This document shows positions 34,157-42,577 of a stretch of DNA of 64,000 nucleotides, piece after piece. The stretch's first letter is position 1. Every line of letters starts with the position of its first letter. The translations under genes were made by a program, and so were the position numbers. Under the pieces are notes generated by a model that saw nothing but the letters and a program-made list of their open reading frames with translations, ran no database searches and had not been told where the DNA came from. This stretch comes from Deltaproteobacteria bacterium (GTDB taxonomy: Bacteria; Desulfobacterota; Desulfobacteria; Desulfobacterales; Desulfosarcinaceae), in the NCBI GenBank assembly GCA_021824175.1, contig JAKALP010000023.1, positions 19,496 through 83,495 of the forward strand, written 5' to 3'.

Positions 34157-35464
34157 ATGAATTTTTTCAAGCTGTGGGGAGAGTTCATGATGCAAGGTGC
34201 CCGGCGCTATGCCCAATGGGAGGTCGATAATGCCAAGACCATCCTGGGTTCTCGCAAGCGCCTCTTCATTTTGGGCCTCTTGATATTACCGATTATTCTG
34301 GGCGGATTTGTCTTCGCCGATCAGGTGGGCGACAAGCTGCCCAGTTTTCTGGGATCAAAAAGCGCGTACAGCCCAGCTTTTTACTCCAATTTCATTTTCA
34401 TCGCCTCCATTCTGATCGGCATCTGCGCTGGTCTGATCACCGGGGCCATCGGCGCGGGCGGCGGTTTTATCATCGCCCCGGCCCTGATGAGCGCCGGCAT
34501 CAAAGGTATTCTGGCGGTGGGCACCGATCTCTTCCATATCTTCGCCAAGGCCATCATGGGCAGCGTGATTCATCGCAAGCTAGGCAATGTGTCGGTGCCG
34601 CTGGCAGTGGTTTTTCTGATCGGATCGATCGGCGGTTCCACCCTCGGCGGTTATGTCAATCGCCTATTGTATGACAAGAATCCAGTGCTCAGCGATGCCT
34701 TCATCACCACGATATATGTGTTGATGCTGGGATTCCTGGGCGCCTACTCCCTGATTGACTATGTCCGCTCCCGCAAAGCCATGGCCGGCGGCGCGGATAT
34801 GGGCGATGCCCATGGCGGCGGCAAAGGCAAAAAAGAGGGTGCCGATATCGGCGGCCTGCCCCGCAAACTGCAATCCATCAATATTCCGCCCATGGTGAAG
34901 TTCGACCATGACTTCACTCCTGGCGGCCGCGGCATTTCATGGATCTTTCTGGTGCTTTCCGGCGCTCTGGTCGGCCTGGCGGCCGGTATCATGGGCGTGG
35001 GCGGCGGATTCTTGACCTTCCCCATATTTGTTTACATGCTGGGGGTCTCCTCCATGACCACGGTGGGCACCGATATTCTGCAGATCGTTTTCACGGCCGG
35101 CTATTCCGCCATCACCCAGTATGCCATCTACGGTTTTATCTTCTACACCCTGGCCATGGGCATGCTGCTGGGCAGCCTGATTGGCATTCAAGTGGGCGCC
35201 ATGGCCACCAAGGTGGTGCCGGGCATCACCATCCGCGGCTTTTATGCCATGGCGGTGCTGGCGGGTTTCGTGAATCGTTTCTTTGCTCTGCCTTCCAAGC
35301 TGGCGGCCATGAACTATATCCCGCTGTCTGCCGGTATGGGTAAAATTCTCAATCAAATTGGTAACTGGGCTTTCTTTTTCGTTATCGGCACGTTCGCGGT
35401 GTGGGTCATCGGCACTTTCTTGAAGAACATCAGCGTGCTCAAAGGAGAGGAGGGCCATTCATGA
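34157..35464 (+). CDS. TauE/SafE (TSUP) family sulfite/sulfonate-type exporter
   Basis: 435 residues from ATG 34157 (AAGGAG ten bases upstream); the GTG at 34061 would overlap the regulator gene and add 32 atypical residues. About nine membrane helices. The two TSUP repeats are clear: LITGAIGAGGGFIIAPALMS followed by GTDLFHIFAKAIMG, and AAGIMGVGGGFLTFPIFVYM followed by TVGTDILQIVFTAGY. A cytoplasmic loop of about 90 residues (glycine- and lysine-rich, DMGDAHGGGKGKKEG) separates them, larger than in typical 250-residue members. Predicted to move sulfite, sulfonates or other organosulfur anions. The next gene overlaps by ATGA. Confidence 0.9.
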   Translation: MNFFKLWGEFMMQGARRYAQWEVDNAKTILGSRKRLFILGLLILPIILGGFVFADQVGDKLPSFLGSKSAYSPAFYSNFIFIASILIGICAGLITGAIGAGGGFIIAPALMSAGIKGILAVGTDLFHIFAKAIMGSVIHRKLGNVSVPLAVVFLIGSIGGSTLGGYVNRLLYDKNPVLSDAFITTIYVLMLGFLGAYSLIDYVRSRKAMAGGADMGDAHGGGKGKKEGADIGGLPRKLQSINIPPMVKFDHDFTPGGRGISWIFLVLSGALVGLAAGIMGVGGGFLTFPIFVYMLGVSSMTTVGTDILQIVFTAGYSAITQYAIYGFIFYTLAMGMLLGSLIGIQVGAMATKVVPGITIRGFYAMAVLAGFVNRFFALPSKLAAMNYIPLSAGMGKILNQIGNWAFFFVIGTFAVWVIGTFLKNISVLKGEEGHS

Positions 35465-36147
35465 TTGCGAACAAGAAGACTTTCAGCAAGGGTGTCATTT
35501 TGATGATCCTCTTCAGCATCGTGTTGGTGGCCATGTTCATGCCATTGTTCAACGGCCAGAACGGGCTGCAAACCATGGATAACCTCTACAACTCCATCTC
35601 CAAGGGCTCGGCCTACTATATCCCAAAAGCGGACAAGACCATCAGCAAACTATCCGGCCAGCCGGTGGAGGTGACCATTAAGCTGAAATCGGCCGAACAG
35701 GCCGAGCAGACCGCCAGGTTGTTCAACGCCGGCGGCGCCATGGTCAATGTCAACGCCGAAACCCTCAAGGTGGCCGGTGATTTTACTACCTTGTTCAAAA
35801 ACTGCCTGGCCGATGCCAAATTGATGTATGACAACAATGGCGATGCGGTCCAATCCAAATATGGTTACGACCCGCGCCGGGTCATGTTCAACTGGTGGCA
35901 GGCCAGCAGTAAGATGGAAGAGGAGCTCAACAAACAGTCACAGTTTAATAAAGCCGCGGCCGTCCACTCGGTGATGACCAAGGCCATTGAACCGGCCTAT
36001 AACTACTTCGGTATCCAGGGGCAGAAAATCAAAGACCGCCTGGGCGTGGTGATCTTCTCCTTGGTGTTCTACGTGATCTACACCATGTGGTACGGCTTCG
36101 CCATCCTGTATATGTTTGAAGGCTGGGGGCTGCAGTTGGAGCATTGA
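35461..36147 (+). CDS. Membrane-anchored periplasmic protein partnered with the TSUP exporter
   Basis: 228 residues; ATG 35461 overlaps the exporter stop (ATGA) and is preceded by GGAGAGGAGGG. N-terminal membrane helix (GVILMILFSIVLVAMFMPLF), a mainly helical periplasmic region of about 150 residues (YNSISKGSAYYIPKADKTI, EVTIKLKSAEQAEQTARLF), and a C-terminal membrane helix (VIFSLVFYVIYTMWYGFAIL). No family name was recognised. Strict coupling with the exporter suggests an accessory subunit or adaptor. Confidence 0.75.
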   Translation: MIANKKTFSKGVILMILFSIVLVAMFMPLFNGQNGLQTMDNLYNSISKGSAYYIPKADKTISKLSGQPVEVTIKLKSAEQAEQTARLFNAGGAMVNVNAETLKVAGDFTTLFKNCLADAKLMYDNNGDAVQSKYGYDPRRVMFNWWQASSKMEEELNKQSQFNKAAAVHSVMTKAIEPAYNYFGIQGQKIKDRLGVVIFSLVFYVIYTMWYGFAILYMFEGWGLQLEH

Positions 36148-36266
36148 TGGTAGTAAATGGTTGCAAAGGCTCTTTTTCCGCTCCGTCAAACTGGTCGTGG
36201 AGAAGAGCTGCCGGCTATAGCGGCGGCATGCATTCTTCCACCGTGCGCTATGGATATGAAGTATTA

Positions 36267-36313
36267 GGGGCTAGAGGCAAAAAGGTTTCACCTTGCCTTT
36301 AGCCCTTCTTCCT
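36267..36313 (+). terminator. Terminator-like hairpin
   Basis: GGGCTA-G-AGGCAA pairs with TTGCCT-T-TAGCCC around AAAGGTTTCACC (36267-36305), followed by TTCTTCCTT. It separates the exporter unit from the PEP-synthase-like gene. Confidence 0.7.
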
Positions 36314-36384
36314 TATAGCGTTGGCACAGGATTGGTTCGCTTTAGGCCGGAAACATCCATGATGCGAGGTTGGCGATATCCACC

Positions 36385-39021
36385 ATGATCCAACGGTTGC
36401 GCACCTTTTTAAGCAAGTTCCGCAAAAGCATTCAGGCGCACAGCGACGAAGAGGTCGAAGCGCTGCGCGTTGGATTCAAGGAGCGCTACCATCAGTTCAA
36501 ATTGTTGCTCAACGCCAACAACCGCGCTCTGGAGTTGATGTCCGAGATTGAACGGGCCCTGCAAGGCAGCACTCCCTTCGGCATGCATTTTGTGCGCTCC
36601 CAGTGCACGCGCATCTCCACGGATGTATTTCAGATCATCAAACACATCAACGCCCTGGCTCCCAATAAGTACAGCGTCCTTTTCGAACGTTTCAAAGAGA
36701 TTCAACACCAGCTCAATCCGTTTGTTCATCCATCGACTTGCGAAATTAAAGGACCCTTGGTGATGCCCATGGCCACGGTCGATCGCGGCAGCGCGGATCA
36801 AACCGGGCCTAAAATGGCCAACCTGGCCGAAGTAGCCAAACAACTGCAATTAAAAATCCCCGATGGATTTGCCATTACGGCCGCCGCTTTCGAGTGCTTC
36901 ATGGCTTCGGGTGACCTGCAGGCCGAAATCGACCGGCGCATCCAAGCCGCCGAGATCGAACGGCCCGATCATCTGTATGCCTTGAGCATCTCCATCCAGC
37001 AATTGATTATCGAGGCGCCCGTACCTTCCCATTTGTCCCAGGCTATTGCCAAAGCCATGGAGCAATTGGAAGCCGCCAGCGGCCGGAGCGTGTTCCTGGC
37101 GGTGCGCAGCAGTGCTTTGGGCGAGGATTTGGCCGAAACGTCCTTTGCCGGCCAGTATCGCTCGGTCCTCAATGTGGGCAAAGAGACGCTCTTTACCGCC
37201 TATAAAGAAGTACTGGCCAGCAAATACAGTCTGCCGGCCATGACCTACCGGTTGCAACGGGGTATCCGCGACGAAGATGTGCCCATGTGCGTCGGTTGCC
37301 TGCGGATGATCGATGCCAAGGCCGGCGGTGTCCTGTACACCCGCAACCCGGTAGATATCCGCGACGATACCATGATTATTCATGGCGCCTGGGGCTTGCC
37401 CAAGTCGGTGGTGGACGGCACCACGGTACCCGACCAATTCGTGATCCGCCGGGGCGACACCCTGGCCGTGGAGGCGAGCCAGATCCAGCACAAAGCCCAG
37501 CGCTACGTCTGTTTTCCCGAAGAGGGGGTTTGTCGCATGGCGCTGACCGGACCTGAGGCGGATCAGCCGTGCCTGAGCGATGCCCAGGCCTTGGCCCTGG
37601 CTGAAATGGGCCTGCGCATCGAAACGTATTATGGAACTGCCCAGGATATCGAGTGGGCGTTGGATGACGACGACCAGATCGTTCTGCTGCAATGCCGGCC
37701 TTTGAAGCAGATCAGCCCTGGCGCCAAGAACTTGCCGGCCGCGGACAGCCGCTGGTCCATCCGCGCCCAAGGCGGCCAAACCGCAAGCACCGGCGTGGCC
37801 GCGGGCAAAGTATTCATTGTTAACAAGGAGGCTGATGCCCTCCAATTCCCCAAAGGGGCCATCCTCGTGACCGCCCAAGCGCTACCGCGCTGGGCTATGC
37901 TGCTGAATCGGGCCGCGGCCGTAATCACCGAACAGGGCAGTCTGGCCGGTCATTTGGCCAATGTGGCCAGGGAGTTCCAAGTGCCGGCCATTTTTGGTTT
38001 GGAAGATGCCACCCAGCACCTGAAGTCCAGCGAGTCAGTCACGGTGGATGCCAGCACCTGCAGGATTTATCATGGTCGCATCGAGGAATTGCTGGCGCTT
38101 CGCGAAGCACCGCGCAACCTCATGGCGGGCAGCCGGGTGTGGCAGATGCTCGACAACGCGGCGCGTCTGATCATTCCGCTGCATCTGCTCAATCCCGACA
38201 GTCCCGAATTTAAGGCCGACAAGTGTCGTACATTGCATGATATCACCCGTTTTTGTCATGAAAAAGCGGTACAGGAGATGTTTCGCTTCGGCAAAGAGCA
38301 CCACTTCCCTGAACGTTCCAGCAAGCAACTGCATGCCCAGGTCCCCATGCAGTGGTGGGTGCTCAACCTGGACGACGGCTTTACCACTGAGGTGGACGGC
38401 CGCTTCGTGGAGTTGACCAATATCTGCTCCATCCCCATGCTGGCCTTGTGGGAAGGAATTGCCGCGCATCCCTGGGAGGGGCCGCCGCCGCTGGATGGCA
38501 AAGGCTTTGCTTCGGTGATGTTCCAGGCCACCACCAACAAGGCCTTGTTGCCCACGGTGCGCTCCACAATGACCAATCGCAATTACTTCATGATCGCCAA
38601 AAACTACTGCAGCTTGCAATCGCGTCTGGGATTTCACTTCTCCATCATCGAATCTTTGGTCAGCGAGCGCACCAGCGAGAATTACATCAATTTCCATTTC
38701 AAAGGCGGCGGCGCCGATACCTCACGCAGGATCAAGCGGGTTCAGTTCATCAAGGAGATTTTGGAGCCTTACGGCTTCCGCATGACCATCAAGGAAGATC
38801 ACCTCAACGCGCGCATCGAGCAGTACATCATGAGCACCATTGTCCAGTACTTGAAGATTTTGGGCTACTTGACTATCCATACGCGTCAACTGGATATGAT
38901 CATGTCCAACCCCACCATGTTGAATCACTACCGCCAGAAGATCCTGGCCGGCATCGACGATATGCTGGCGGCCAAGGCCGTTGCCAGCGCCAAGCCGGAA
39001 ATGCAATCGGCGGGGTTGTAG
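36385..39021 (+). CDS. PEP/pyruvate-binding (PEP synthase-like) multidomain protein, 878 aa
   Basis: Start uncertain: ATG 36385 or TTG 36370. Residues 1-135 are helical and unknown. About 150-440 is an ATP-grasp PPDK/PpsA N-terminal domain (NLAEVAKQLQLKIPDGFAIT, FLAVRSSALGEDLAETSFAG, GVLYTRNPVDIRDDTMIIHG, DIEWALDDDDQIVLLQCRPL). About 475-575 is the swivelling phosphohistidine domain, with TEQGSLAGHLANVAREF holding the catalytic His (a looser version of TxGGxxxHxA). The last about 300 residues (GSRVWQMLDNAARLIIPLHL onwards) are not the usual PEP-binding barrel and were not recognised. So phosphotransfer from ATP to His is plausible, but the final acceptor is unknown. A larger protein with the same modules is encoded at 44478. 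Confidence 0.82.
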   Translation: MIQRLRTFLSKFRKSIQAHSDEEVEALRVGFKERYHQFKLLLNANNRALELMSEIERALQGSTPFGMHFVRSQCTRISTDVFQIIKHINALAPNKYSVLFERFKEIQHQLNPFVHPSTCEIKGPLVMPMATVDRGSADQTGPKMANLAEVAKQLQLKIPDGFAITAAAFECFMASGDLQAEIDRRIQAAEIERPDHLYALSISIQQLIIEAPVPSHLSQAIAKAMEQLEAASGRSVFLAVRSSALGEDLAETSFAGQYRSVLNVGKETLFTAYKEVLASKYSLPAMTYRLQRGIRDEDVPMCVGCLRMIDAKAGGVLYTRNPVDIRDDTMIIHGAWGLPKSVVDGTTVPDQFVIRRGDTLAVEASQIQHKAQRYVCFPEEGVCRMALTGPEADQPCLSDAQALALAEMGLRIETYYGTAQDIEWALDDDDQIVLLQCRPLKQISPGAKNLPAADSRWSIRAQGGQTASTGVAAGKVFIVNKEADALQFPKGAILVTAQALPRWAMLLNRAAAVITEQGSLAGHLANVAREFQVPAIFGLEDATQHLKSSESVTVDASTCRIYHGRIEELLALREAPRNLMAGSRVWQMLDNAARLIIPLHLLNPDSPEFKADKCRTLHDITRFCHEKAVQEMFRFGKEHHFPERSSKQLHAQVPMQWWVLNLDDGFTTEVDGRFVELTNICSIPMLALWEGIAAHPWEGPPPLDGKGFASVMFQATTNKALLPTVRSTMTNRNYFMIAKNYCSLQSRLGFHFSIIESLVSERTSENYINFHFKGGGADTSRRIKRVQFIKEILEPYGFRMTIKEDHLNARIEQYIMSTIVQYLKILGYLTIHTRQLDMIMSNPTMLNHYRQKILAGIDDMLAAKAVASAKPEMQSAGL

Positions 39022-39110
39022 GGTAAAGGGACTTCGGGGCTGGGAGGGAGGTAGGGCAAAGGGACTAAGGGACAAAGGGATAGAGGGACGAAGGGACTGA
39101 GGGACAAAGT
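39021..39110. repeat. Octamer tandem repeat, copy 2 (single arm)
   Basis: Purine-rich tandem units of 8 nt: GGACTAAG, GGACAAAG, GGATAGAG, GGACGAAG, GGACTGAG, GGACAAAG, immediately after the PEP-synthase-like stop codon. Only the purine arm is present on this strand; no pyrimidine arm follows before the toxin gene. Confidence 0.8.
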
Positions 39111-39137
39111 AATTTTTTGCTCGGGTGCGGTGCGCGG

Positions 39138-39188
39138 GAACGAAGAAGGGAAATGCCGTCGGCTGGGAACAAATCGGGCGGGCTTTAG
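39138..39188 (+). repeat. 51-bp direct repeat, left copy flanking the toxin-antitoxin pair
   Basis: It begins GAACGAAGAAGGGAAATGCC and ends CGGGCGGGCTTTAG. It matches 40060-40110 at 47 of 51 positions in the same orientation. The two copies bracket the toxin-antitoxin genes and their promoter. Confidence 0.85.
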
Positions 39189-39271
39189 ATCCGTTTGTTT
39201 TTTTAAACCTCGAATCACACGGATGACTCGAATGGGCAGGCGATAGGACGCCGCAAGAAGAGGGGGATGTA

Positions 39272-39298
39272 TTGCAATATAGCACTAAGTGTTATAAT
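39272..39298 (+). promoter_or_regulatory. Promoter/operator of the toxin-antitoxin pair
   Basis: TTGCAA (39272-39277) and a perfect TATAAT (39293-39298), with a 15-bp spacer. The imperfect palindrome ATAGCACT-A-AGTGTTAT (39279-39295) fills the spacer and runs into the -10 box, the usual place for autorepression by antitoxin. Confidence 0.6.
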
Positions 39299-39323
39299 AT
39301 GAGCTCAAGATCGGGGAGGAACG

Positions 39324-39707
39324 GTGCGGGTATTTAAGACCAAATGGTTTACGCGTTTTGCGCGGAAAGAGGATATCTCTGACAGCAGGCTTGTTGAGGC
39401 CGTACGGGAAATAGAAACAGGACTGAATGACGGCGAATTGGGAAGGGGCATTATCAAAAAACGCGTGGCCCGCAAAGGCGAGGGAAAAAGAGGCGGATAT
39501 CGAACGATTATTGTTTATCGTACAAGAACGATAGCTGTATTTGTATATGGTTTTCCTAAAAGCACAAAAGCCAACTTAACTGCCCAGGAATTGGAAGCTT
39601 ATCAAAGATTAGCGAAAATCTACTTGGCGCTGGATCAAAACGATATAGCCAATGCAATGAACGCCGGCGAGTTGATGGAGGTGCAATACCATGGCCAAGA
39701 AATATAA
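39324..39707 (+). CDS. Type II toxin, RelE/HigB-like (COG4737 type)
   Basis: 127 residues from GTG 39324. MRVFKTKWFTRFARKEDIS opens the family pattern; GRGIIKKRVARKGEGKRGGY and RTIIVYRTRTIAVFVYGFPK form the beta-sheet core, then LTAQELEAYQRLAKIYLALD. This is the RelE/ParE-superfamily group usually paired with a downstream HTH antitoxin (HigBA order). Predicted ribosome-dependent mRNA interferase. It overlaps the antitoxin gene by 17 bp. Flanked by 51-bp direct repeats. Confidence 0.88.
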   Translation: MRVFKTKWFTRFARKEDISDSRLVEAVREIETGLNDGELGRGIIKKRVARKGEGKRGGYRTIIVYRTRTIAVFVYGFPKSTKANLTAQELEAYQRLAKIYLALDQNDIANAMNAGELMEVQYHGQEI

Positions 39708-40008
39708 AAGCGACCCATTAGAGGCGTTGCACAAGACAGCAGAAGGACTGCACCGAATCGGGCTGGTCAACCGAAAAACGATGAGGGATTTTGATGCATC
39801 CTGTCTGACTACGGTTGAAAAACTTACGCCCAAGGAAATTACCGAATTGAGAAAAAAGGAGGGGGTCAGCCAGGCTATATTTGCGCACTATCTAAATGTG
39901 ACGACCGGGCTTGTGAGCCAATGGGAGCGGGGCGAAAAACAGCCGCGGGGCCCATCTTTGAAACTTCTGGCCCTTGTTCGTAAAAAGGGTTTGGACGCCA
40001 TAGCCTGA
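39691..40008 (+). CDS. HTH antitoxin (HigA/Xre-like)
   Basis: 105 residues. The N-terminal helical half (LEALHKTAEGLHRIGLVNRK) is toxin-binding by analogy. The C-terminal Xre HTH is seen in ITELRKKEGVSQAIFAHYLN and GLVSQWERGEKQPRGPSLKLL. Cognate to the upstream toxin and predicted to bind the dyad at 39279-39295. Its genes end about 50 bp before the right-hand direct repeat. Confidence 0.9.
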   Translation: MAKKYKSDPLEALHKTAEGLHRIGLVNRKTMRDFDASCLTTVEKLTPKEITELRKKEGVSQAIFAHYLNVTTGLVSQWERGEKQPRGPSLKLLALVRKKGLDAIA

Positions 40009-40059
40009 ATTCTCTTTCCGATGCTTGGCGTGGGAACGAGGAAGTATTAATGGGGTTAT

Positions 40060-40118
40060 GAACGAAGAAGAGAAATGCCGTCGATTGGGAAGAAATCGGG
40101 CGGGCTTTAGGCCCGCCC
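40060..40118 (+). repeat. 51-bp direct repeat, right copy, ending in a GC hairpin
   Basis: Repeat copy at 40060-40110. Its last bases join GCCCGCCC to form a perfect hairpin GGGCGGGC-TTTAG-GCCCGCCC (40098-40118). A second small hairpin, GTAG-CTGAT-CTAC, and a nine-T run follow (to about 40149), which may terminate the toxin-antitoxin transcript. Confidence 0.8.
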
Positions 40119-40160
40119 CTTGTAGCTGATCTACACGGATTTTTTTTTATTAGGTGTGGA

Positions 40161-41195
40161 TTAGAAGGTCATGGCGGCCGAAATATAGACCGCTCCGCCC
40201 TTGAAGCGATTGGTGCCCTCATATTCCCAGAGCCACTTGGCGATCAGGTTCAAAGGCCGTCCTCCCACCTTGGGGGCCCACAGAAATGCCGGTCCAACGG
40301 CGCCGCCAGTGCTTTTGTAGCCTCCCAGGCGATTATCGAAGTTGGCATTAAAAGTATCATAGCCCGTGCCGCTGTCGGCGGTCGTCTGTTTATAGTAGTA
40401 GCCCACCAGCCCCAGGCCGACCTCTTCGGAGAGATACTGGGCCAGGGTGTAATCGAGGTGGAACTCATCGCCGGTTTTGTAATGGGTTTTGTCGTTTTCC
40501 TGATTGAAAATATAGCCCGCCGTGAAGGAGACTTCGTGTCCGCGCTTGGGGTCGAGCCAGGTGAAGCCGAACAGGGTGTCGTAACCCCAGTAATTACGGC
40601 CCATGTTGGCGGCATCGTTGACATCATACACGCCGGTAGGGATGATGATATTTTCGGCGGCCATGAAGTGAAAATCACCCATGTCCCAGGCCAAGCCAAA
40701 GGGTACAGCCTGGATATCTCCCAAGCCGCTGGTGGTATCCTTTAAGGAATAGGCATCCAGTGGTGGCGCAACGGTCTGTTTCAGTTCGCCGCTGAAGCCA
40801 ACGGGAATGTTGATGTTGGCGAAGTATCGCCCACCCAGCAATTTGAAATCCTTGGTGGCCCAGACGGCCTGGACCAGATCCACCCAAGCCGTCATCTCCA
40901 GCTTGACGCTGGAAATGCCATAGGCTGGCGGCAGATCATCCACCGTACCATACAAGTACATCACATTCTCCCGGACGGAGAGCCCCGGTTGAATGATATT
41001 CATGGTAAAATCGCCGAAGGAGCCAGGAGTGTAATCACTGGTGGCGCCCTCGCTGGCCAGGGCGGTGGAGGCCGCTGTCAGCCCAACCAAAAGTATTAAG
41101 CAGAGGAAAACCAATCGTGCCGGGCGCAAGGGCTGGAAGCAATTGGCGTTCACTGGGTACCGATCCATTTTCAATGCATGGCGTTGATGCTTCAT
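40161..41195 (-). CDS. Outer-membrane transporter-like barrel (MetA-pathway phenol-degradation family)
   Basis: 344 residues from ATG 41195, with GAAGGAGGAG upstream. Signal segment LVFLCLILLVGLTAASTALAS starts unusually late (about residue 28). The mature part shows repeated amphipathic strands (GGRYFANINIPVGFSGEL, FGFTWLDPKRGHEVSFTAGY, EVGLGLVGYYYKQTT, LNLIAKWLWEYEGTNRFKG) and ends in Phe (AAMTF), as outer-membrane barrels do. The pattern G-D-I-Q-x-x-P-x-x-L-x-W matches the family first named in phenol degradation and now annotated as transporter / SphA family. Substrate unknown. Monocistronic. Confidence 0.78.
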   Translation of the reverse strand: MKHQRHALKMDRYPVNANCFQPLRPARLVFLCLILLVGLTAASTALASEGATSDYTPGSFGDFTMNIIQPGLSVRENVMYLYGTVDDLPPAYGISSVKLEMTAWVDLVQAVWATKDFKLLGGRYFANINIPVGFSGELKQTVAPPLDAYSLKDTTSGLGDIQAVPFGLAWDMGDFHFMAAENIIIPTGVYDVNDAANMGRNYWGYDTLFGFTWLDPKRGHEVSFTAGYIFNQENDKTHYKTGDEFHLDYTLAQYLSEEVGLGLVGYYYKQTTADSGTGYDTFNANFDNRLGGYKSTGGAVGPAFLWAPKVGGRPLNLIAKWLWEYEGTNRFKGGAVYISAAMTF

Positions 41196-41382
41196 GGTTT
41201 CTCCTCCTTCGTGGGTTGGGTCCATGTCACCTTATGGGTTGATTGGGGGCTGGGGATACACTACTGCCATCTTCCGGTGATGGAAGAATTTTGCCGAGAG
41301 TGAAGAAGAAGCGTGCTCGTTCCGCGGAGAAGTACTTCCTAGTCGATAGAAGATCGCTTCGGTCATTTGCCCTGCTTGACGG

Positions 41383-41664
41383 CTACAGATCCACCCGGTC
41401 CTTGAGATCGGTGCCGGGCTTGAAAAAAGGCAAGCGTTTGGGTTTGACGATGACGGTTTCACCGCTCTTGGGATTACGTCCGGTATAGCTTTTGTATTCT
41501 TTGATCTTCAGGGCGCACAGGCCGCGGATCTCTACCCGGTCACCGCGGGTCAGCGCATCGGTCATGGAGTCAAACATCAGATCCACCACGCGTCTAGACT
41601 CTTGCTTGGAGATCCCTTCTTGTTCCGCCAGTTTTGATATTAATTCCAGTTTGTTCATAGACAT
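41383..41664 (-). CDS. HU/IHF family DNA-binding protein
   Basis: 93 residues from ATG 41664 (MSMNKLELISKLAEQEGISK), or two fewer from 41658. Typical helix pair, then beta arm with GRNPKSGETVIVKPKRLPFF, where the Pro at the arm tip (RNPK) intercalates into bent DNA. Length and sequence fit HU or the IHF beta type. A nucleoid-associated architectural protein, possibly relevant to the sigma-54 promoter seen at 33485. Confidence 0.93.
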   Translation of the reverse strand: MSMNKLELISKLAEQEGISKQESRRVVDLMFDSMTDALTRGDRVEIRGLCALKIKEYKSYTGRNPKSGETVIVKPKRLPFFKPGTDLKDRVDL

Positions 41665-41682
41665 CCAACGTTTGGCGATCAC

Positions 41683-41988
41683 TGGCCGTGATCTTTGATT
41701 GTTAACCTATTAAAACATTGTAATTAACATGTAACCGTCGGTTAGAGTGATCCATTCGGGCAGGCCGTCGGTCGGGGAAAGTTACGAACATCCTTTGCGT
41801 CATATGGTGCTTTCTTGTGCGTAATGACTTATTTGATGACCCGGAATTATTACAGCATCTTACTAGGCCCGTGGAATTGGGTCAATCGGGTTTTTAGAAT
41901 TTTTTATTGCCGTAGCCATCCAAAAACGCAGTGGTTCATGGTAAGGGTAAAAAGAAAATAAATTTATCAAAATGATTGGAGGAAGACG
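41683..41988. other. Gene-free divergent promoter region
   Basis: About 300 bp between the divergent HU and lemA genes. AT-rich at both ends; ATTGGAGGAAGACG is the lemA ribosome-binding site. No dyad or RNA structure stood out. Confidence 0.4.
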
Positions 41989-42576
41989 ATGCGCCACCAT
42001 TTAGCACGAGTTACATTGCTCCTGGCCGTATGCATGGTATTGGCCGGCTGTGGTTACAACACCCTGATCGAAAAGGAAGAGACGGTCAAGAAAGCCTGGA
42101 GCGATATTGATACGACCCTGCAGCGCCGGGCTGACCTGATTCCCAACCTGGTGGAAACCGTCAAGGGCTACGCTGGTCATGAAAAGGAGACCTTACAGGC
42201 GGTTATAGAGGCCCGGGCCAAGGCCACCAGCGTGCAGCTTAAGGCCGATGATCTGGGCGACGCCCAGGCCATGGGGCAATTCATGCAAGCCCAAGGCGGA
42301 CTGACGTCAGCTTTGGCGCGCTTGATGGTGGTGGTGGAACAATACCCTGACCTTAAGGCCAATCAAAACTTCATGGATCTGCAAAACCAATTGGAGGGCA
42401 CCGAAAATCGCATCAACGTGGCCCGCCAGCGGTACAACGCGGCCGTGGCCGATTTCAATGCCATGGTGCGTAAGCTGCCATATAGTATTACCAACAGCTT
42501 GTTGCTGCATTTGAAACCCAAGGAGTATTTCAAAGCCCAGAGCGAGGCCGAAAATGCGCCCAAGGTGAAGTTCTAA
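41989..42576 (+). CDS. lemA: LemA family lipoprotein
   Basis: 195 residues. Signal peptide with lipobox VLAGC (Cys21), then the LemA helical bundle: [61 protein letters not shown] and the end [19 protein letters not shown]. LemA-TPM pairs are common in bacteria; the role is not well defined (membrane or envelope homeostasis). The stop is followed one base later by the start region of the TPM gene. Confidence 0.94.
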   Translation: MRHHLARVTLLLAVCMVLAGCGYNTLIEKEETVKKAWSDIDTTLQRRADLIPNLVETVKGYAGHEKETLQAVIEARAKATSVQLKADDLGDAQAMGQFMQAQGGLTSALARLMVVVEQYPDLKANQNFMDLQNQLEGTENRINVARQRYNAAVADFNAMVRKLPYSITNSLLLHLKPKEYFKAQSEAENAPKVKF

Positions 42577-42577
42577 G

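Noticed and set aside
39324..40008. Left and right 51-bp repeats as ends of an insertion sequence
   Set aside because: They are direct rather than inverted, and no transposase is encoded between them.
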